Part shown: in pieces, positions 17,701-25,992 of the stretch
Layout: each line of letters begins with the position of its first letter
How positions within the stretch are numbered: position 1 is the first letter of the stretch
Assembly (NCBI RefSeq): GCF_014636935.1
Contig: NZ_BMES01000002.1
Coordinates: 1,609,148-1,673,147 of the forward strand
Length of the DNA: 64,000 nt
Origin: Alsobacter metallidurans
GTDB lineage: Bacteria; Pseudomonadota; Alphaproteobacteria; Rhizobiales; Beijerinckiaceae
Direction of reading: 5' to 3'
The notes under the pieces: generated by a model
What the model was told of the DNA's origin: nothing
The model's input: the letters and a program-made list of their open reading frames with translations, nothing else
The model's database searches: none
Program-made: the position numbers and the translations under genes

Positions 17701-18121
17701 CACCCGCTTGACGACGTTTGAAGGCCGGCTCGAGGAGATTGAGGGGCTGGCCGGCCTTGCGGCGAACCGGCCATGTCGGGATTGGGTGGACCGCGACGTC
17801 GATGCGGCTCGGATCGAGCTCGCGGCGCTCGCGCAGCAGTTTTTGAAGGCCGAGGGCTTCGGCCATCTGAAGGGCCGCAGCGATGGCCGCCTGACCCTCG
17901 TCGTCTACATGAGCGATCCTGCCTATCCGGAGCCCGTGGCCAGCGAGGTCGAACTCGACGCCCTTGAACGCAAGGCGGCCGAGGAGCTTTCGGCCAAGCT
18001 TGCGGCGGTGATCAGCAAGGCCGGCGCAGCCGACCACGTCGCACTCGGCGCATTGGCCAAGCTTAGCTTGACCCTCGCTCCTCACACGTCGGCGCCGACC
18101 GATAAGCGCGTGGTGGCGTAA
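14756..18121 (+). CDS. sspC: Large ATPase, SspC-like
   Basis: 1121-residue P-loop ATPase, SspC by position between the DUF4007 and PP-loop genes. The Walker A is GPYGSGKSS (residues 63-71) and the Walker B is VVLLIDEMGKF (~164-174), giving an AAA/STAND-like N-terminal ATPase of ~350 residues. The long helical remainder has no recognised catalytic motif and probably forms the scaffold contacting DNA and SspB/SspD. The frame is open 51 bases further upstream, but the ATG at 14756 overlaps the sspB stop and has a GGGGGG-type site upstream. The stop is immediately followed by the sspD start with no gap. Confidence 0.8.
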   Translation: MTGTLNQIVHVARRFTRSIRVDTDLSDPAALEGFVCSQSAVDALLAMGRHREATGHAAFTWTGPYGSGKSSLAVALAALLTEPPKLARRFFETSDPSDADEILALFRPSRRGWTVAPVVGLRADPEATIVKALKAALPTGAPVRKRDERFATWMQRIAAAVPSEGVVLLIDEMGKFLEHAAVEHGDVQVFQELAEIASRSAGRLIVVGILHQAFDEYAHRLSREGRDEWMKVQGRFLDIPISLAGEEQIELISRAIESKAPADLPSGPAEVVAQAMRGMRSGSPRPLEDRLKACWPLHPTVAALLGPISRRRFGQSQRSIFGFLTSAEPFGFQEYLNTTPRCGEEYGSERLWDYLRANLEPAILASPDGHRWSTAVEAVERCEARGGTALHLRLLKVIALLDLFKDRSGLQPSLDLVRTALPVSTDADFETLLADLLAWSVIVHRRHAGALAIYAGSDFDIERAVEQAREAGVAVDYRQLAQQAALQPILAKRHYETTGALRWFEIDLAPVHEAEDRVRHYKPATGAAGLFMLLVSAKGEPIAKAKKVIRSLRRVGDDRLIVVGWTRDSFRLREMASELAALEHVRANRPELEGDAIARREVDARIARISADLEDRLAEAIDVVDWSLPEGAQAESANRLSGPAALSILASGLADWRYPLTPHLRNELVNRTRPSSNAAAATRALLRAMVEQAGEERLGMQGYPPEAGLFVSLVEATGLYRQDEAGKLAFHAPTETDSSRLYPLWGAADAALNLSVRGCTLEELFAVWRSPPYGVRDGLLSILAVAYLLTRRDNTAIYLDDVFRPQVDGFFVDRLLQEPNAVRLRQVEISDVDAGLVAALAKHLSVDDRCIDPTPLEVAKGLVSKIRGLPSWTTRTATLSKSAAALRTSALAASDPNELLFEDLPRATFDGSERVGVSLARAVVRAIDELEAAYPAMLEAMAATLLAELRFKGAASGDYGPLQRRAANVRGLTGNFRLDALATRLTTFEGRLEEIEGLAGLAANRPCRDWVDRDVDAARIELAALAQQFLKAEGFGHLKGRSDGRLTLVVYMSDPAYPEPVASEVELDALERKAAEELSAKLAAVISKAGAADHVALGALAKLSLTLAPHTSAPTDKRVVA

Positions 18122-18949
18122 ATGGTCGAGCGTCACGTCCTCGGTATATCAGGCGGCAGGGACAGCGCGGCCTTGGCCGTCTACATGCGCCAGCACCATC
18201 CCGAGCTGGATATCGACTACTTCTTCACCGACACGGGGAAAGAGTTGCCGGAAGTCTACGAGTTCCTTGGACGTTTGGAGGGGTTCCTCGGCAAGCCCAT
18301 ACTGCGCCTCAACCCCGAGCGAGACTTCGATTTTTGGCTGCGCGAATACAACAATTTCCTACCATCGCCCCAGACCCGCTGGTGTACGCGACAGCTGAAG
18401 ATCAAGCCGTTTGAGGAGTGGGTCCGCCCGTTCGTGAAGGCGGGAGACATCGTCAACAGCTACGTCGCCATCCGGTCCGACGAGGACTATCGCGAAGGCT
18501 ACGTCTCTGCTCAGGAGAATCTGCAGATCCACCTGCCGTTCAGGACCGCGGGCATCGACAAAGCCGCCGTCGGCGAAATTCTCGAAGCCGCGGGCATCGG
18601 CCTTCCCGAATACTACCGCTGGCGCTCGCGGAGCGGCTGCACTTTCTGCTTCTACCAGCAGAAAATCGAATGGGCCCGGCTGCTCGACGAACATCCCGAG
18701 GCGTTCGCTGAAGCTCAACGGTACGAGAAAACCGCCATGGAGCACGGCTCCCCCTTCTCGTGGAGCCATGGTGAGTCGCTCGACAGCCTCGCCAGGCCGG
18801 AACGGCTTCGACAAATCCGCATCGACCATGAGAAGCGGGTCGCCCGCGTGCTGGCGCGCCGCCCGGTCAACGCTTTGGTCAACGACATGCCGATGGACCT
18901 CGACGAGGTCTATGGCCAGGGCAAGGTCTGCGTGACTTGCCACAAGTGA
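18122..18949 (+). CDS. sspD: PP-loop ATP pyrophosphatase of the PAPS-reductase family, SspD-like
   Basis: 275-residue PAPS-reductase-family enzyme, the DndC/SspD component that activates DNA for sulfur insertion using ATP. The PP-loop SGGRDSAAL is at residues 10-18. Next come YFFTDTGKELPEVYEFL and SPQTRWCTRQLKIKPFEEW, the Cys-Thr-Arg-xx-Lys motif typical of the family. Further cysteines occur in GCTFCFYQQK and at the very end (KVCVTCHK). These may form a metal or Fe-S site as reported for DndC, although spacing alone does not prove it. ATG directly abuts the sspC stop. About 120 bases separate it from the next gene. Confidence 0.83.
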   Translation: MVERHVLGISGGRDSAALAVYMRQHHPELDIDYFFTDTGKELPEVYEFLGRLEGFLGKPILRLNPERDFDFWLREYNNFLPSPQTRWCTRQLKIKPFEEWVRPFVKAGDIVNSYVAIRSDEDYREGYVSAQENLQIHLPFRTAGIDKAAVGEILEAAGIGLPEYYRWRSRSGCTFCFYQQKIEWARLLDEHPEAFAEAQRYEKTAMEHGSPFSWSHGESLDSLARPERLRQIRIDHEKRVARVLARRPVNALVNDMPMDLDEVYGQGKVCVTCHK

Positions 18950-19071
18950 TGCCCCGGCCAAATCTCCTGCGCGGACGCTCGCCTTGAGCGCGGCTCCCCA
19001 CCGCCCGCGACCCGAACGGGTGCTTTCGCAATCCGCACCGGTAAGCTAGCGTTAGTCAGGGGGACGCTTAT

Positions 19072-19272
19072 ATGCGTCAAAAGGGGGACGACATGGCTGG
19101 TGACGAGGACGAGCCTTCGGAAACGCGCGCGTTCAACGAGCGCGAGATGGATAAGATTATCCGTCAGATTGTGGACAAGGTCCGCCGCAATTACTTCGAA
19201 AACGGCGAGACCGCTCGCGGCATTCCCGGCGAGGTCAAGAAGATCATCGAAGCCAACATGGATCACGTCTAA
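19072..19272 (+). CDS. DNA modification system-associated small protein
   Basis: 66-residue acidic/basic helical protein resembling the small proteins often annotated as associated with DNA modification systems. Core: REMDKIIRQIVDKVRRNYFEN then an amphipathic tail. Two starts are possible: ATG 19072 and ATG 19093, each preceded by an AGGGGGACG sequence. The second has tighter spacing and would give 59 residues. It ends directly at the ATG of the SMC-like ATPase (19273), a spacing that implies tight coupling and perhaps a fixed complex with it. No enzyme motif is present. Confidence 0.75.
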   Translation: MRQKGDDMAGDEDEPSETRAFNEREMDKIIRQIVDKVRRNYFENGETARGIPGEVKKIIEANMDHV

Positions 19273-21303
19273 ATGTTGATCCAGCGTATTCGCCTTACCA
19301 ACTGGCGCAGTTTCCACGGCGAGAACGACTTCTTCGTGTCACAGGACCCGGCGAAGAACGTTACGCTTATCCGTGCCGAGAATGGCGTGGGCAAGACCAG
19401 TTTGCTGGCCGCCATCAACTGGTGCTTCTTTGACATCCTGCCGGCTGAGAGCGAGTTCGAGAACCCCAAAGAGCTCGTCAACAAATTCGCCGCCACCCAT
19501 GAGCACGTGACGAAGACGAGCGTCGAGATCGACTTCAAGCACGAGCAGAAGCTTTACCGCGCGAGGCGAACCTTTGACGAAAGGACGGGCACGACCGATC
19601 CGCTTCGGCTGCTCGAGCTGGCGGCTGGCGGCGAGGTTCCGAGGTCGAAAGATCGCCCCGATCGCTTCATCAACTCCGTAATCCCGCGGGAGATGGCCCC
19701 TCACTTCTTCTTCTACGGGGAAGCGACCAGCCGCTACACCGGCGCCACCGGCGCCAAGAAATTCGGGGAGGCGGTCAAGGGCATCCTCGGATCGACAGTG
19801 GCCCGGATGGCCTTGGAGGACCTCAAGAAGGCCTGGCAGGAGTACAATCGTCAGGCATCAGACAATACCAGCGCGGAGGCGCAGGCTGCCGAGCGCGAGA
19901 TCCAGCAGATCGAACAGAAGATTGCTCGCTACCAGGAAGAAGTCGGCAAGATCGACGGGGAGATCGAGGCCGCGAACAACCGCATCGATCGGCTGAACCA
20001 GGAACTCGCCGGGACAAAGCCGGCGAAGGATGCGCAGGCGCGGCGCACCAAATTTGAAGGTCAGCTCGCCGCCAAGGACGCAGAGAAGACCAAGGCTTTG
20101 CAGCGTTCCAGATCCTGGATACAGACCTACATCACCGCGGTGCTTGCCGAGGAGCTGGTGCTGGAAGTTGCCGAAGTGGTAAAGGCGGAGGAGACTCGGC
20201 GGAAGCTTCCCTCCCCCTACGATAAGAAGCTCGTTAACGAGATCCTCGAAGACCAGATGTGCATCTGCGGCCGGCCGGTGACGATCGGCAGCCACGAGCA
20301 TGAGCACATTAAGACGCTGCTCGAGACGGCGGGCGACCAGGCTGTGATGTCGAGGGTGATCTCAACGGGTCAGGCGATCGGACGTTTCGAACAGCGCGCC
20401 GGGACCGCCTGGGGCGAGTATGAGCGCAACAACGAGGATTTGCGCAAGGTCGAGGGCGAGATTCAGCGCCTCGACGCGGAGCTAACTGAAATTTCCAAGG
20501 AGCTCGCGGCCAATCCGATCACAGACATCGCAGAGAAGGAGGCGGCGCGCGAACGAGCCAAGACTCAGCGGACGCAAGCGATGGATCGCAAGGCCGACGT
20601 TCGGGCGTCGATCACGAACCTCGACCGGGAAAAGTCTGATCTGGTGCGCCGGCGCGACGAGCTTATCAAGAAGTCCGACGCGGCTAAGCGCTACGTAAAG
20701 CGGGCGCAGCTGTCGGCCGCCCTGATGTCGCGGCTGGAGAGCCGCTTGGCGAATGAGGAGGAGCATGCACGTTCAGCGATCGAAAGCGAGATCGACCGAA
20801 TCGTGCAGAAATTCATGCGCAAGTCGGCGACGGTAAAGCTCGACAAGAATTACCAGCTGAGGCTTTACGACGAGAACGGGGTCGAGGTCGCCAAGAGCAC
20901 CGGCGAGAACCAGTTGCTGGGGCTGGCCTTCACAGGCGCGATCGCCAAGTACGCCAAGGAACGCGAACACGACGACGACGATATCCTGCTGCCTGGCACC
21001 GTCGCGCCGCTGGTCGTCGACTCGCCGTTCGGCCACCTTGACCCGCTCTACCGTCGTGGCGTCGCAGAGTTCCTGCCCAACCTGGCGTCCCAGGTCATCC
21101 TTCTGGTCTCCACGTCTCAGGCATCCGAGGCTGTCATGACCACCCTCGCCGACAAGATTGGCGAGCAATATCTGCTGACCCGCCACAACCGCAGCGACGC
21201 GGCCGGGAAGCTGACTGAGTACATCGAAATCGGCGGTAACACCTACGATCTAACGACCTACAACAGCGAGATCGAAGGCACTCGCATCACCGAGGTGGCC
21301 TAA
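19273..21303 (+). CDS. SMC/DndD-like AAA ATPase (SspFGH-type effector candidate)
   Basis: 676-residue SMC/RecF-type ATPase of DndD-like layout. N-terminal RLTNWRSFHGEN leads to Walker A AENGVGKTS (35-43) and INWCFFD. Two coiled-coil arms (~200-300 and ~375-520) flank a hinge with a CICGRP motif (~residue 330). The C-terminal signature ENQLLGLAFTGAI (~543-555) precedes Walker B APLVVDSPFGHLDP (~578-591). The hinge carries C-x-C rather than the CxxC of Rad50-like zinc hooks. Family context: in SspABCD-SspFGH systems three extra genes damage unmodified phage DNA, and this is probably one of them. Which letter it matches cannot be settled from sequence alone. Confidence 0.82.
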   Translation: MLIQRIRLTNWRSFHGENDFFVSQDPAKNVTLIRAENGVGKTSLLAAINWCFFDILPAESEFENPKELVNKFAATHEHVTKTSVEIDFKHEQKLYRARRTFDERTGTTDPLRLLELAAGGEVPRSKDRPDRFINSVIPREMAPHFFFYGEATSRYTGATGAKKFGEAVKGILGSTVARMALEDLKKAWQEYNRQASDNTSAEAQAAEREIQQIEQKIARYQEEVGKIDGEIEAANNRIDRLNQELAGTKPAKDAQARRTKFEGQLAAKDAEKTKALQRSRSWIQTYITAVLAEELVLEVAEVVKAEETRRKLPSPYDKKLVNEILEDQMCICGRPVTIGSHEHEHIKTLLETAGDQAVMSRVISTGQAIGRFEQRAGTAWGEYERNNEDLRKVEGEIQRLDAELTEISKELAANPITDIAEKEAARERAKTQRTQAMDRKADVRASITNLDREKSDLVRRRDELIKKSDAAKRYVKRAQLSAALMSRLESRLANEEEHARSAIESEIDRIVQKFMRKSATVKLDKNYQLRLYDENGVEVAKSTGENQLLGLAFTGAIAKYAKEREHDDDDILLPGTVAPLVVDSPFGHLDPLYRRGVAEFLPNLASQVILLVSTSQASEAVMTTLADKIGEQYLLTRHNRSDAAGKLTEYIEIGGNTYDLTTYNSEIEGTRITEVA

Positions 21304-21305
21304 CC

Positions 21306-21770
21306 ATGCGGCTCATCACGTCTCCGGTTCGACGCAGTAAGGTCTACGAGAACACGCTGCAGGCGCTCGGCGGCAAGGACGCCGCGCTGTTCCCGACGCT
21401 GCGGGAAGCGCTCAGCTTCTGCGCCGTCCTTGGCTACAAGGAGCGCCGCAAGACTCCCCTCAACCCGCATGCGGGGACTGAGGATATCGCAGGCGCTCAG
21501 TACCAGATCAACGAGGCCGTCGACATCGTCTTCGCCTTGGCACTCGCCGACGGCAAGAACTCGGACATCCTCCGACCGGAGCAGGAGAAGGACTGCGTTC
21601 AGATCTATGAGGAGTACGCCAACGGCGGGCTCGACCTCGTTCAGAGCTGGATCGAGCGCTACTCCGACGTCAGCGTCGAAGACGCTGTCTGGCGGGGGCT
21701 CAACACGATCGGTGTCAGGCCACCCGCGCCGTCGAAACCAGCCGACGAGGTTGTCGGACCCAAGTTCTGA
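21306..21770 (+). CDS. Dnd system-associated protein 4-like
   Basis: 154-residue protein resembling the dnd system-associated protein 4 family. It shows a basic N-terminus (ITSPVRRSKVYENTLQAL), then ALFPTLREALSFCAVLGYKERRKTPL, which matches the family pattern of a predicted helix followed by an AAxxGYxxxKRxPL-type segment, and an acidic helical C-terminal half. Family members occur only in phosphorothioation neighbourhoods, and the molecular role is unknown. It starts two bases after the SMC-like gene, and its stop shares a base with the helicase start (TGATG), so all three are co-translated. Confidence 0.72.
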   Translation: MRLITSPVRRSKVYENTLQALGGKDAALFPTLREALSFCAVLGYKERRKTPLNPHAGTEDIAGAQYQINEAVDIVFALALADGKNSDILRPEQEKDCVQIYEEYANGGLDLVQSWIERYSDVSVEDAVWRGLNTIGVRPPAPSKPADEVVGPKF

Positions 21771-23959
21771 TGCTTCGCACGCTCGAGCTGAAAACCAATT
21801 ACACGTCGGAAGCCGACAACATCTATTCCGACTTCTTCCTGCCTGCTCTCAGCCAGGCGGTAACTTATCGGCGCGCCGTGGGCTTCTTCTCGCTCGGCGT
21901 CCTGCTGAACGCCCCGGCGGCCATGTCGGCCCTCGTCACCAGCGAAGGGCGGATAGAGCTGATCTTCGGCAAGCTAGTGTCTCCTGAGGATTTCGAGGCG
22001 ATCCAGGCCGGCGCCGCTACGCCTTGGTCCGCCGAGGAGCTGCCAGACTTCGGGCGAATTATCGCCGAGCATGCCGGCAGCTTGTTGGAGTATCGCATCC
22101 GGCTCTTGGCCTGGCTGTTCCGAGCTGGCCGATTGGAGATGAAGGTCGCCGTCCGACCGAATGGGATGTTTCACCAGAAGATCGGCATTTTGGAGGACCG
22201 GCTCGGCGACGTCGTCTCGTTCAGCGGGTCGATGAATGAAACGATGAGCGCTTTGGACCCGCGCTTCAATTCGGAGGAAATTACCGTCTTCCGCTCGTGG
22301 ACCGCGGGGCAAAAGGCCTATGTCGAAAACCACGCGAGCAACTTTGCGCGGCTGTGGTCGGGTGAGACCGGCAGCTCCACCATCGTCTGCGCCCTGCCAG
22401 AGGCGGTCGAACGGGGCCTGAACTTGGTCATGGAGGAGCTTCCCGACTCGCCCTCGTCGGACGAGGAGGCGGACCGGGTGAGAGCCTTCTTCGCGAAGCG
22501 TGGCCTTGGCGGCTTTGGCAAAGGCGACGGCAGCGGTATCGTCTACGACACCGCACCGGCGGTACCAAAAACGCTCCGCGGATCGCCCTTCCAGATGCGC
22601 GACCACCAGCTGGAGGCCCTGCGCGCCTGGAGCGGCAACGGCTATAATGGGATCCTTGAGTTGGCGACCGGCGCCGGCAAGACCATGACGGCGATCTACG
22701 CTGCGACGAAAACCGCGGAGGCGAACGAGGGCGTCGCCCTCATCGTCGCCGTTCCCTACCAGGACCTAGCCGACCAATGGTGCGAGGAGCTCCGGCTGTT
22801 TAACATTCATGCGGTCCGCTGCTACGGCAGCCGGGCGGAGTGGGAGCCGGTGGTCCAAGCCTACCTCCGGCGGAACCGTGACCGGCAGAAAGAATTCCTC
22901 GCGGTCGTGGTCGTCAATAAGACTCTTAAGACCGACCACTTCCAGGCCTTTGCCAAGCAGCTCGACAGCCGGCGCCTATTCTTCATCGGCGACGAATGCC
23001 ACCACCATGGCAGCAGTGGCTACGTGGGGAAACTGTTCCCCGGCGCGAAATTTCGCGTCGGCTTGTCGGCCACACCGTTTCACTATCTCGACGACGAAGC
23101 CAACCAGCGCCTCAGCGATGTCTATGACCGCTCGGTCTTCCAGTACACGCTCGCCGACGCCGTGCGCGACAAGGTCCTGAGCCCCTATGAATACCATCCC
23201 GTGCCGGTGGAGCTCACCGCGAAGGAAGTCCACGACTACATCGAACTTAGTGACCAGATCGCCCGGGCGTTTTCCGCTGCGAAGAAGGATATGGGCGGGC
23301 CGAGCGGCCAGAAGCTCAAATCCTTGCTCATGCGGCGGGCTCGGCTGATCGGCGCCGCCGAGAACAAGATGGCCGAGCTCAACCGCCTCCTCGACCAACA
23401 GAAGGTGGCGCCGCATTCCCTGTTCTATTGCAGCGACGGCCGCACGCTTAGCGACGACGACGATTACGATCAGCACGGGGCGGACGCGGCGGAAGTGAAG
23501 CAGCGCCATGCCGTGGCGCAGGCGCTCATCAAGCGTGGAGTCCGCATCTCGCCGTTCACGTCCGACGAGAACCGGTGGCAGCGGCGAGAGATCTTGCGGC
23601 AGTTTAAGGACGGCGAGACCGAGGCGATGGTGGCGATCCGCTGTCTGGACGAGGGCATCGACGTGCCGGCCTGCCGGACGGCCTACCTGATCGCCAGCTC
23701 CCGCAATCCGCGCCAATTCATCCAACGCCGTGGCCGTATTTTGAGACGCGCCGAAGGCAAGGACCGCGCGACCATCTATGACTTCGTAGTGGTGCTGCCC
23801 GAAGACAATATTCCCGACCAGCACGTGGCCGCGGATTTCCTGCGCAACGAGCTGGGGCGCGTCGCGGACTTCGCCCGGAACTCGCTTTATCCAGCCAGTT
23901 CGATTGAGCCACTGCTTCCCTGGTTGCGAAGGTACGATCTGGAGCATCTTGCTACCTGA
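21770..23959 (+). CDS. PLD-type nuclease fused to a DEAD/DEAH helicase
   Basis: 729-residue fusion. The N-terminal ~180 residues form a phospholipase-D-like nuclease: FHQKIGILED then VVSFSGSMNET gives the single HxK(x)4D(x)GSxN motif (~133-157), so dimerisation would be needed for a full active site. After a linker comes an SF2 helicase: Walker A ELATGAGKTMTA (~297-308), GDECHHHG as motif II (~406), GLSATPF as motif III, and QRRGRILRRAEGKD as motif VI (~651). Together this suggests a translocase that cuts DNA, the likely destructive arm of the rightward operon against non-phosphorothioated DNA. The last gene of the operon. It ends 219 bases before a convergent gene, and 23960-24178 holds nothing recognised. 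Confidence 0.88.
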   Translation: MLRTLELKTNYTSEADNIYSDFFLPALSQAVTYRRAVGFFSLGVLLNAPAAMSALVTSEGRIELIFGKLVSPEDFEAIQAGAATPWSAEELPDFGRIIAEHAGSLLEYRIRLLAWLFRAGRLEMKVAVRPNGMFHQKIGILEDRLGDVVSFSGSMNETMSALDPRFNSEEITVFRSWTAGQKAYVENHASNFARLWSGETGSSTIVCALPEAVERGLNLVMEELPDSPSSDEEADRVRAFFAKRGLGGFGKGDGSGIVYDTAPAVPKTLRGSPFQMRDHQLEALRAWSGNGYNGILELATGAGKTMTAIYAATKTAEANEGVALIVAVPYQDLADQWCEELRLFNIHAVRCYGSRAEWEPVVQAYLRRNRDRQKEFLAVVVVNKTLKTDHFQAFAKQLDSRRLFFIGDECHHHGSSGYVGKLFPGAKFRVGLSATPFHYLDDEANQRLSDVYDRSVFQYTLADAVRDKVLSPYEYHPVPVELTAKEVHDYIELSDQIARAFSAAKKDMGGPSGQKLKSLLMRRARLIGAAENKMAELNRLLDQQKVAPHSLFYCSDGRTLSDDDDYDQHGADAAEVKQRHAVAQALIKRGVRISPFTSDENRWQRREILRQFKDGETEAMVAIRCLDEGIDVPACRTAYLIASSRNPRQFIQRRGRILRRAEGKDRATIYDFVVVLPEDNIPDQHVAADFLRNELGRVADFARNSLYPASSIEPLLPWLRRYDLEHLAT

Positions 23960-24178
23960 TACCTTCTCAAAGCGGACGTTCCCACGTCCCCTAAGGGTCA
24001 GTAGCACGCGTTCAGCTCAATCGGCTTTGCGCCAGGAGCAGAAGTTTGCGTCTTGCCATGAAGCGGACCCGCTTCTCCAAGCCCCTTTGTGACAAATGCT
24101 CTTTAAGGACAGCGCAGCACGAATGGGCGCGGGCGGTCGCACCGAAGTACGGCGACAGACCAGATCGTGCGCTTTCCG

Positions 24179-24937
24179 TCAGTTGGACCCAATTACAGCC
24201 AAAGCAGCCGCCGCGTCAGCGTCGGCAGGTTCGGACTGAAGGTACAATCGGAGGTCGGCCTTCGCGCGCGCCGGATCACCCAAGGTGACATAGGCCAAGC
24301 CACGTTCTTTAAGGGCCTGCGTCCACTTGGCATCCAGATTGAGCGCCTCGGTGAAATCGCGAACGGCGCCGTTGATGTCACCCAGCTTGGCGAGCAGTCG
24401 TCCTCGATCGACGTGAAGCCCCGCATTGGCGGGCTCGATCTGCAGGCCCGCGCTGAAATCGCGGATGCTGTCGGGATAGCGGCCGAGATCCTCGTGAACG
24501 ATACCGCGGCTGCGATAGACAAAGGCGTGGCCCGGGGCGAGCCGTACGGCGGCGTCGGCGTCCGCGAGAGCGTGAGCAAAGTCACCTTTCTGGCGGTATG
24601 CGTTCATGCGATTGTCAAAGTAGCCGGCGACCCGGCCGTTCAGCCGGATCAGTGCATCGAAATCACGGATCGCCTGGTCATACTGCCGCAATTCCACAAA
24701 GGCCAAACCTCGCCGTAGATAAGCTCGTTCGGACAGCTTCGCGTTCCGGATCGCCGGAAGAGCGCGCGTGCAGGCCTCGACCTTCTGCGGCGCGGTTCGC
24801 GCATCGCGGCAAGACGGCCAGCCCACATCCTGAGCAAGCGTAGAACGGCTTGCGCCAATGCAAAACAGCAGCGCAAGACCGCATGCCGGGGCCATGCAGA
24901 TCGCAAAGGATCGCGGCATGGTCAGGGTCCTGGTCAT
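24179..24937 (-). CDS. Exported tetratricopeptide-repeat protein
   Basis: 252-residue TPR protein with a signal-peptide-like start (MTRTLTMPRSF then ICMAPACGLALLFCIGAS) and at least five TPR motifs. Examples are AYLRRGLAFVELRQYDQAIR, VYRSRGIVHEDLGRYPDSIR and the final KERGLAYVTLGDPARAK. The cysteine pair in WPSCRDART and VEACTRAL suggests a disulphide outside the cytoplasm. The start at 24937 overlaps the polysaccharide deacetylase stop as ATGA, though the frame is open further upstream. Last gene of the leftward srf operon, probably a periplasmic protein-protein scaffold. Confidence 0.8.
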   Translation of the reverse strand: MTRTLTMPRSFAICMAPACGLALLFCIGASRSTLAQDVGWPSCRDARTAPQKVEACTRALPAIRNAKLSERAYLRRGLAFVELRQYDQAIRDFDALIRLNGRVAGYFDNRMNAYRQKGDFAHALADADAAVRLAPGHAFVYRSRGIVHEDLGRYPDSIRDFSAGLQIEPANAGLHVDRGRLLAKLGDINGAVRDFTEALNLDAKWTQALKERGLAYVTLGDPARAKADLRLYLQSEPADADAAAALAVIGSN

Positions 24938-25992
24938 CGTGGCGGCTCCGCGGCCGTCGGGCTGCCATTCAGGTCCAGACGCGGGGCCGGCCGCCGTTGT
25001 GGCAACGGGTGGACCGGTTCGGCGGGCGGCGCCGAGGTACGAACAGAATGAGGCGAGTGCATCCGCGACAGCACGCGCCGAACAATCGGCTCCGTTTCCG
25101 AAGTCCAGGGCTCGGGCGCACTCCGCAATGCTGGCGTGGCTTCGCCGTTCGTGAGGTGCACAACCTTGTAATGGCGTCTGCGCAGTTCCTCCAGAAACGC
25201 AGGCAGCATGTCGGCCGTCTGGGCGCGTGCGTCGTGCAGCAGAATGATGCCGCGCCCTGCCTCGTCCAGCCGTTGAAGCAGCAGCCGCAACTGCGTCTCC
25301 GGGGCCATCGGGCGCCAATCGGATGCCCAGAGATCCGTGCCGAACACGACGAAGTTTCGCTCCGCCAAGATCGCATTCAGCGATTTCGTGTCCGCAAACC
25401 CCGGGAACCGGAAAAACGGAAACTTCGGCGCGCGGCTATTGAGGCCGCCCCAGCCGGCCGCCTTGTCGACGGCGGTTATTCCCTTTTCGATGTCGAAAAC
25501 CGCGTCAGCGTCGGACATCCCCCGCAACGTCTGGACGGGGTGGGACCAGGAATGGTGGCCCACGCTATGCCCGTCCTGAGCCTCCCGTCGAACGAGCGCC
25601 GGGTGCTTCTCGGCGTTCCGTCCGATCAGGAAAAACGTCGCCTTCACGCAGGCGCGTTTCAGAGCGTCAAGGACGCGAGCAGTGGTTTCGGGGTTCGGCC
25701 CATCGTCGAACGTGAGTACGACTTCGCCTTCATCCAGATCGAGCGTTTGTTGGTAGGTCTTGAGCCCAATCTGCAGGCCGCCCTTGCCGCCGACCCGGAT
25801 GGTGCGGCCGGCGAGCGCGTGTGGGCCACCACATGCGCCCTCGCGCGGGTCGGCGTTGGACGGCTCGGCCTGGTCCGGCTCGGCGCTTGGGATACCGGCC
25901 ACAGGCTCCTGAGACCAGGCCCGCGCGCAGCCGGCAAGGGAAAGCGCGAGACACAAGGCCGCGTTCACCGGAAGGGACGCGAGCGTCGTCAA
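24934..25992 (-). CDS. Lipoprotein polysaccharide deacetylase (NodB domain, CE4)
   Basis: 352-residue predicted metal-dependent deacetylase of N-acetylated glycans. The TTG start at 25992 overlaps the upstream stop as TTGA and gives a lipoprotein signal (VNAALCLALSLAGC, lipobox LAGC). The NodB domain carries VVLTFDDGPNPETTARVLDAL (motif 1, metal Asp and base Asp), GHSVGHHSWSHP (motif 2, the His-xxx-His metal pair), a PFFRFPGF motif 3 and IILLHDARA as motif 5. All catalytic positions look present. An acidic Pro-rich linker precedes the domain. Likely acts on peptidoglycan or exopolysaccharide at the cell surface in concert with the srf products. Confidence 0.87.
   Translation of the reverse strand: MTTLASLPVNAALCLALSLAGCARAWSQEPVAGIPSAEPDQAEPSNADPREGACGGPHALAGRTIRVGGKGGLQIGLKTYQQTLDLDEGEVVLTFDDGPNPETTARVLDALKRACVKATFFLIGRNAEKHPALVRREAQDGHSVGHHSWSHPVQTLRGMSDADAVFDIEKGITAVDKAAGWGGLNSRAPKFPFFRFPGFADTKSLNAILAERNFVVFGTDLWASDWRPMAPETQLRLLLQRLDEAGRGIILLHDARAQTADMLPAFLEELRRRHYKVVHLTNGEATPALRSAPEPWTSETEPIVRRVLSRMHSPHSVRTSAPPAEPVHPLPQRRPAPRLDLNGSPTAAEPPR

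Noticed and set aside
9757-23959. BREX or DISARM locus
   Set aside because: No PglZ, BrxL, methyltransferase or DrmA/B signatures. The desulfurase, DUF4007 and PP-loop set points to phosphorothioation.
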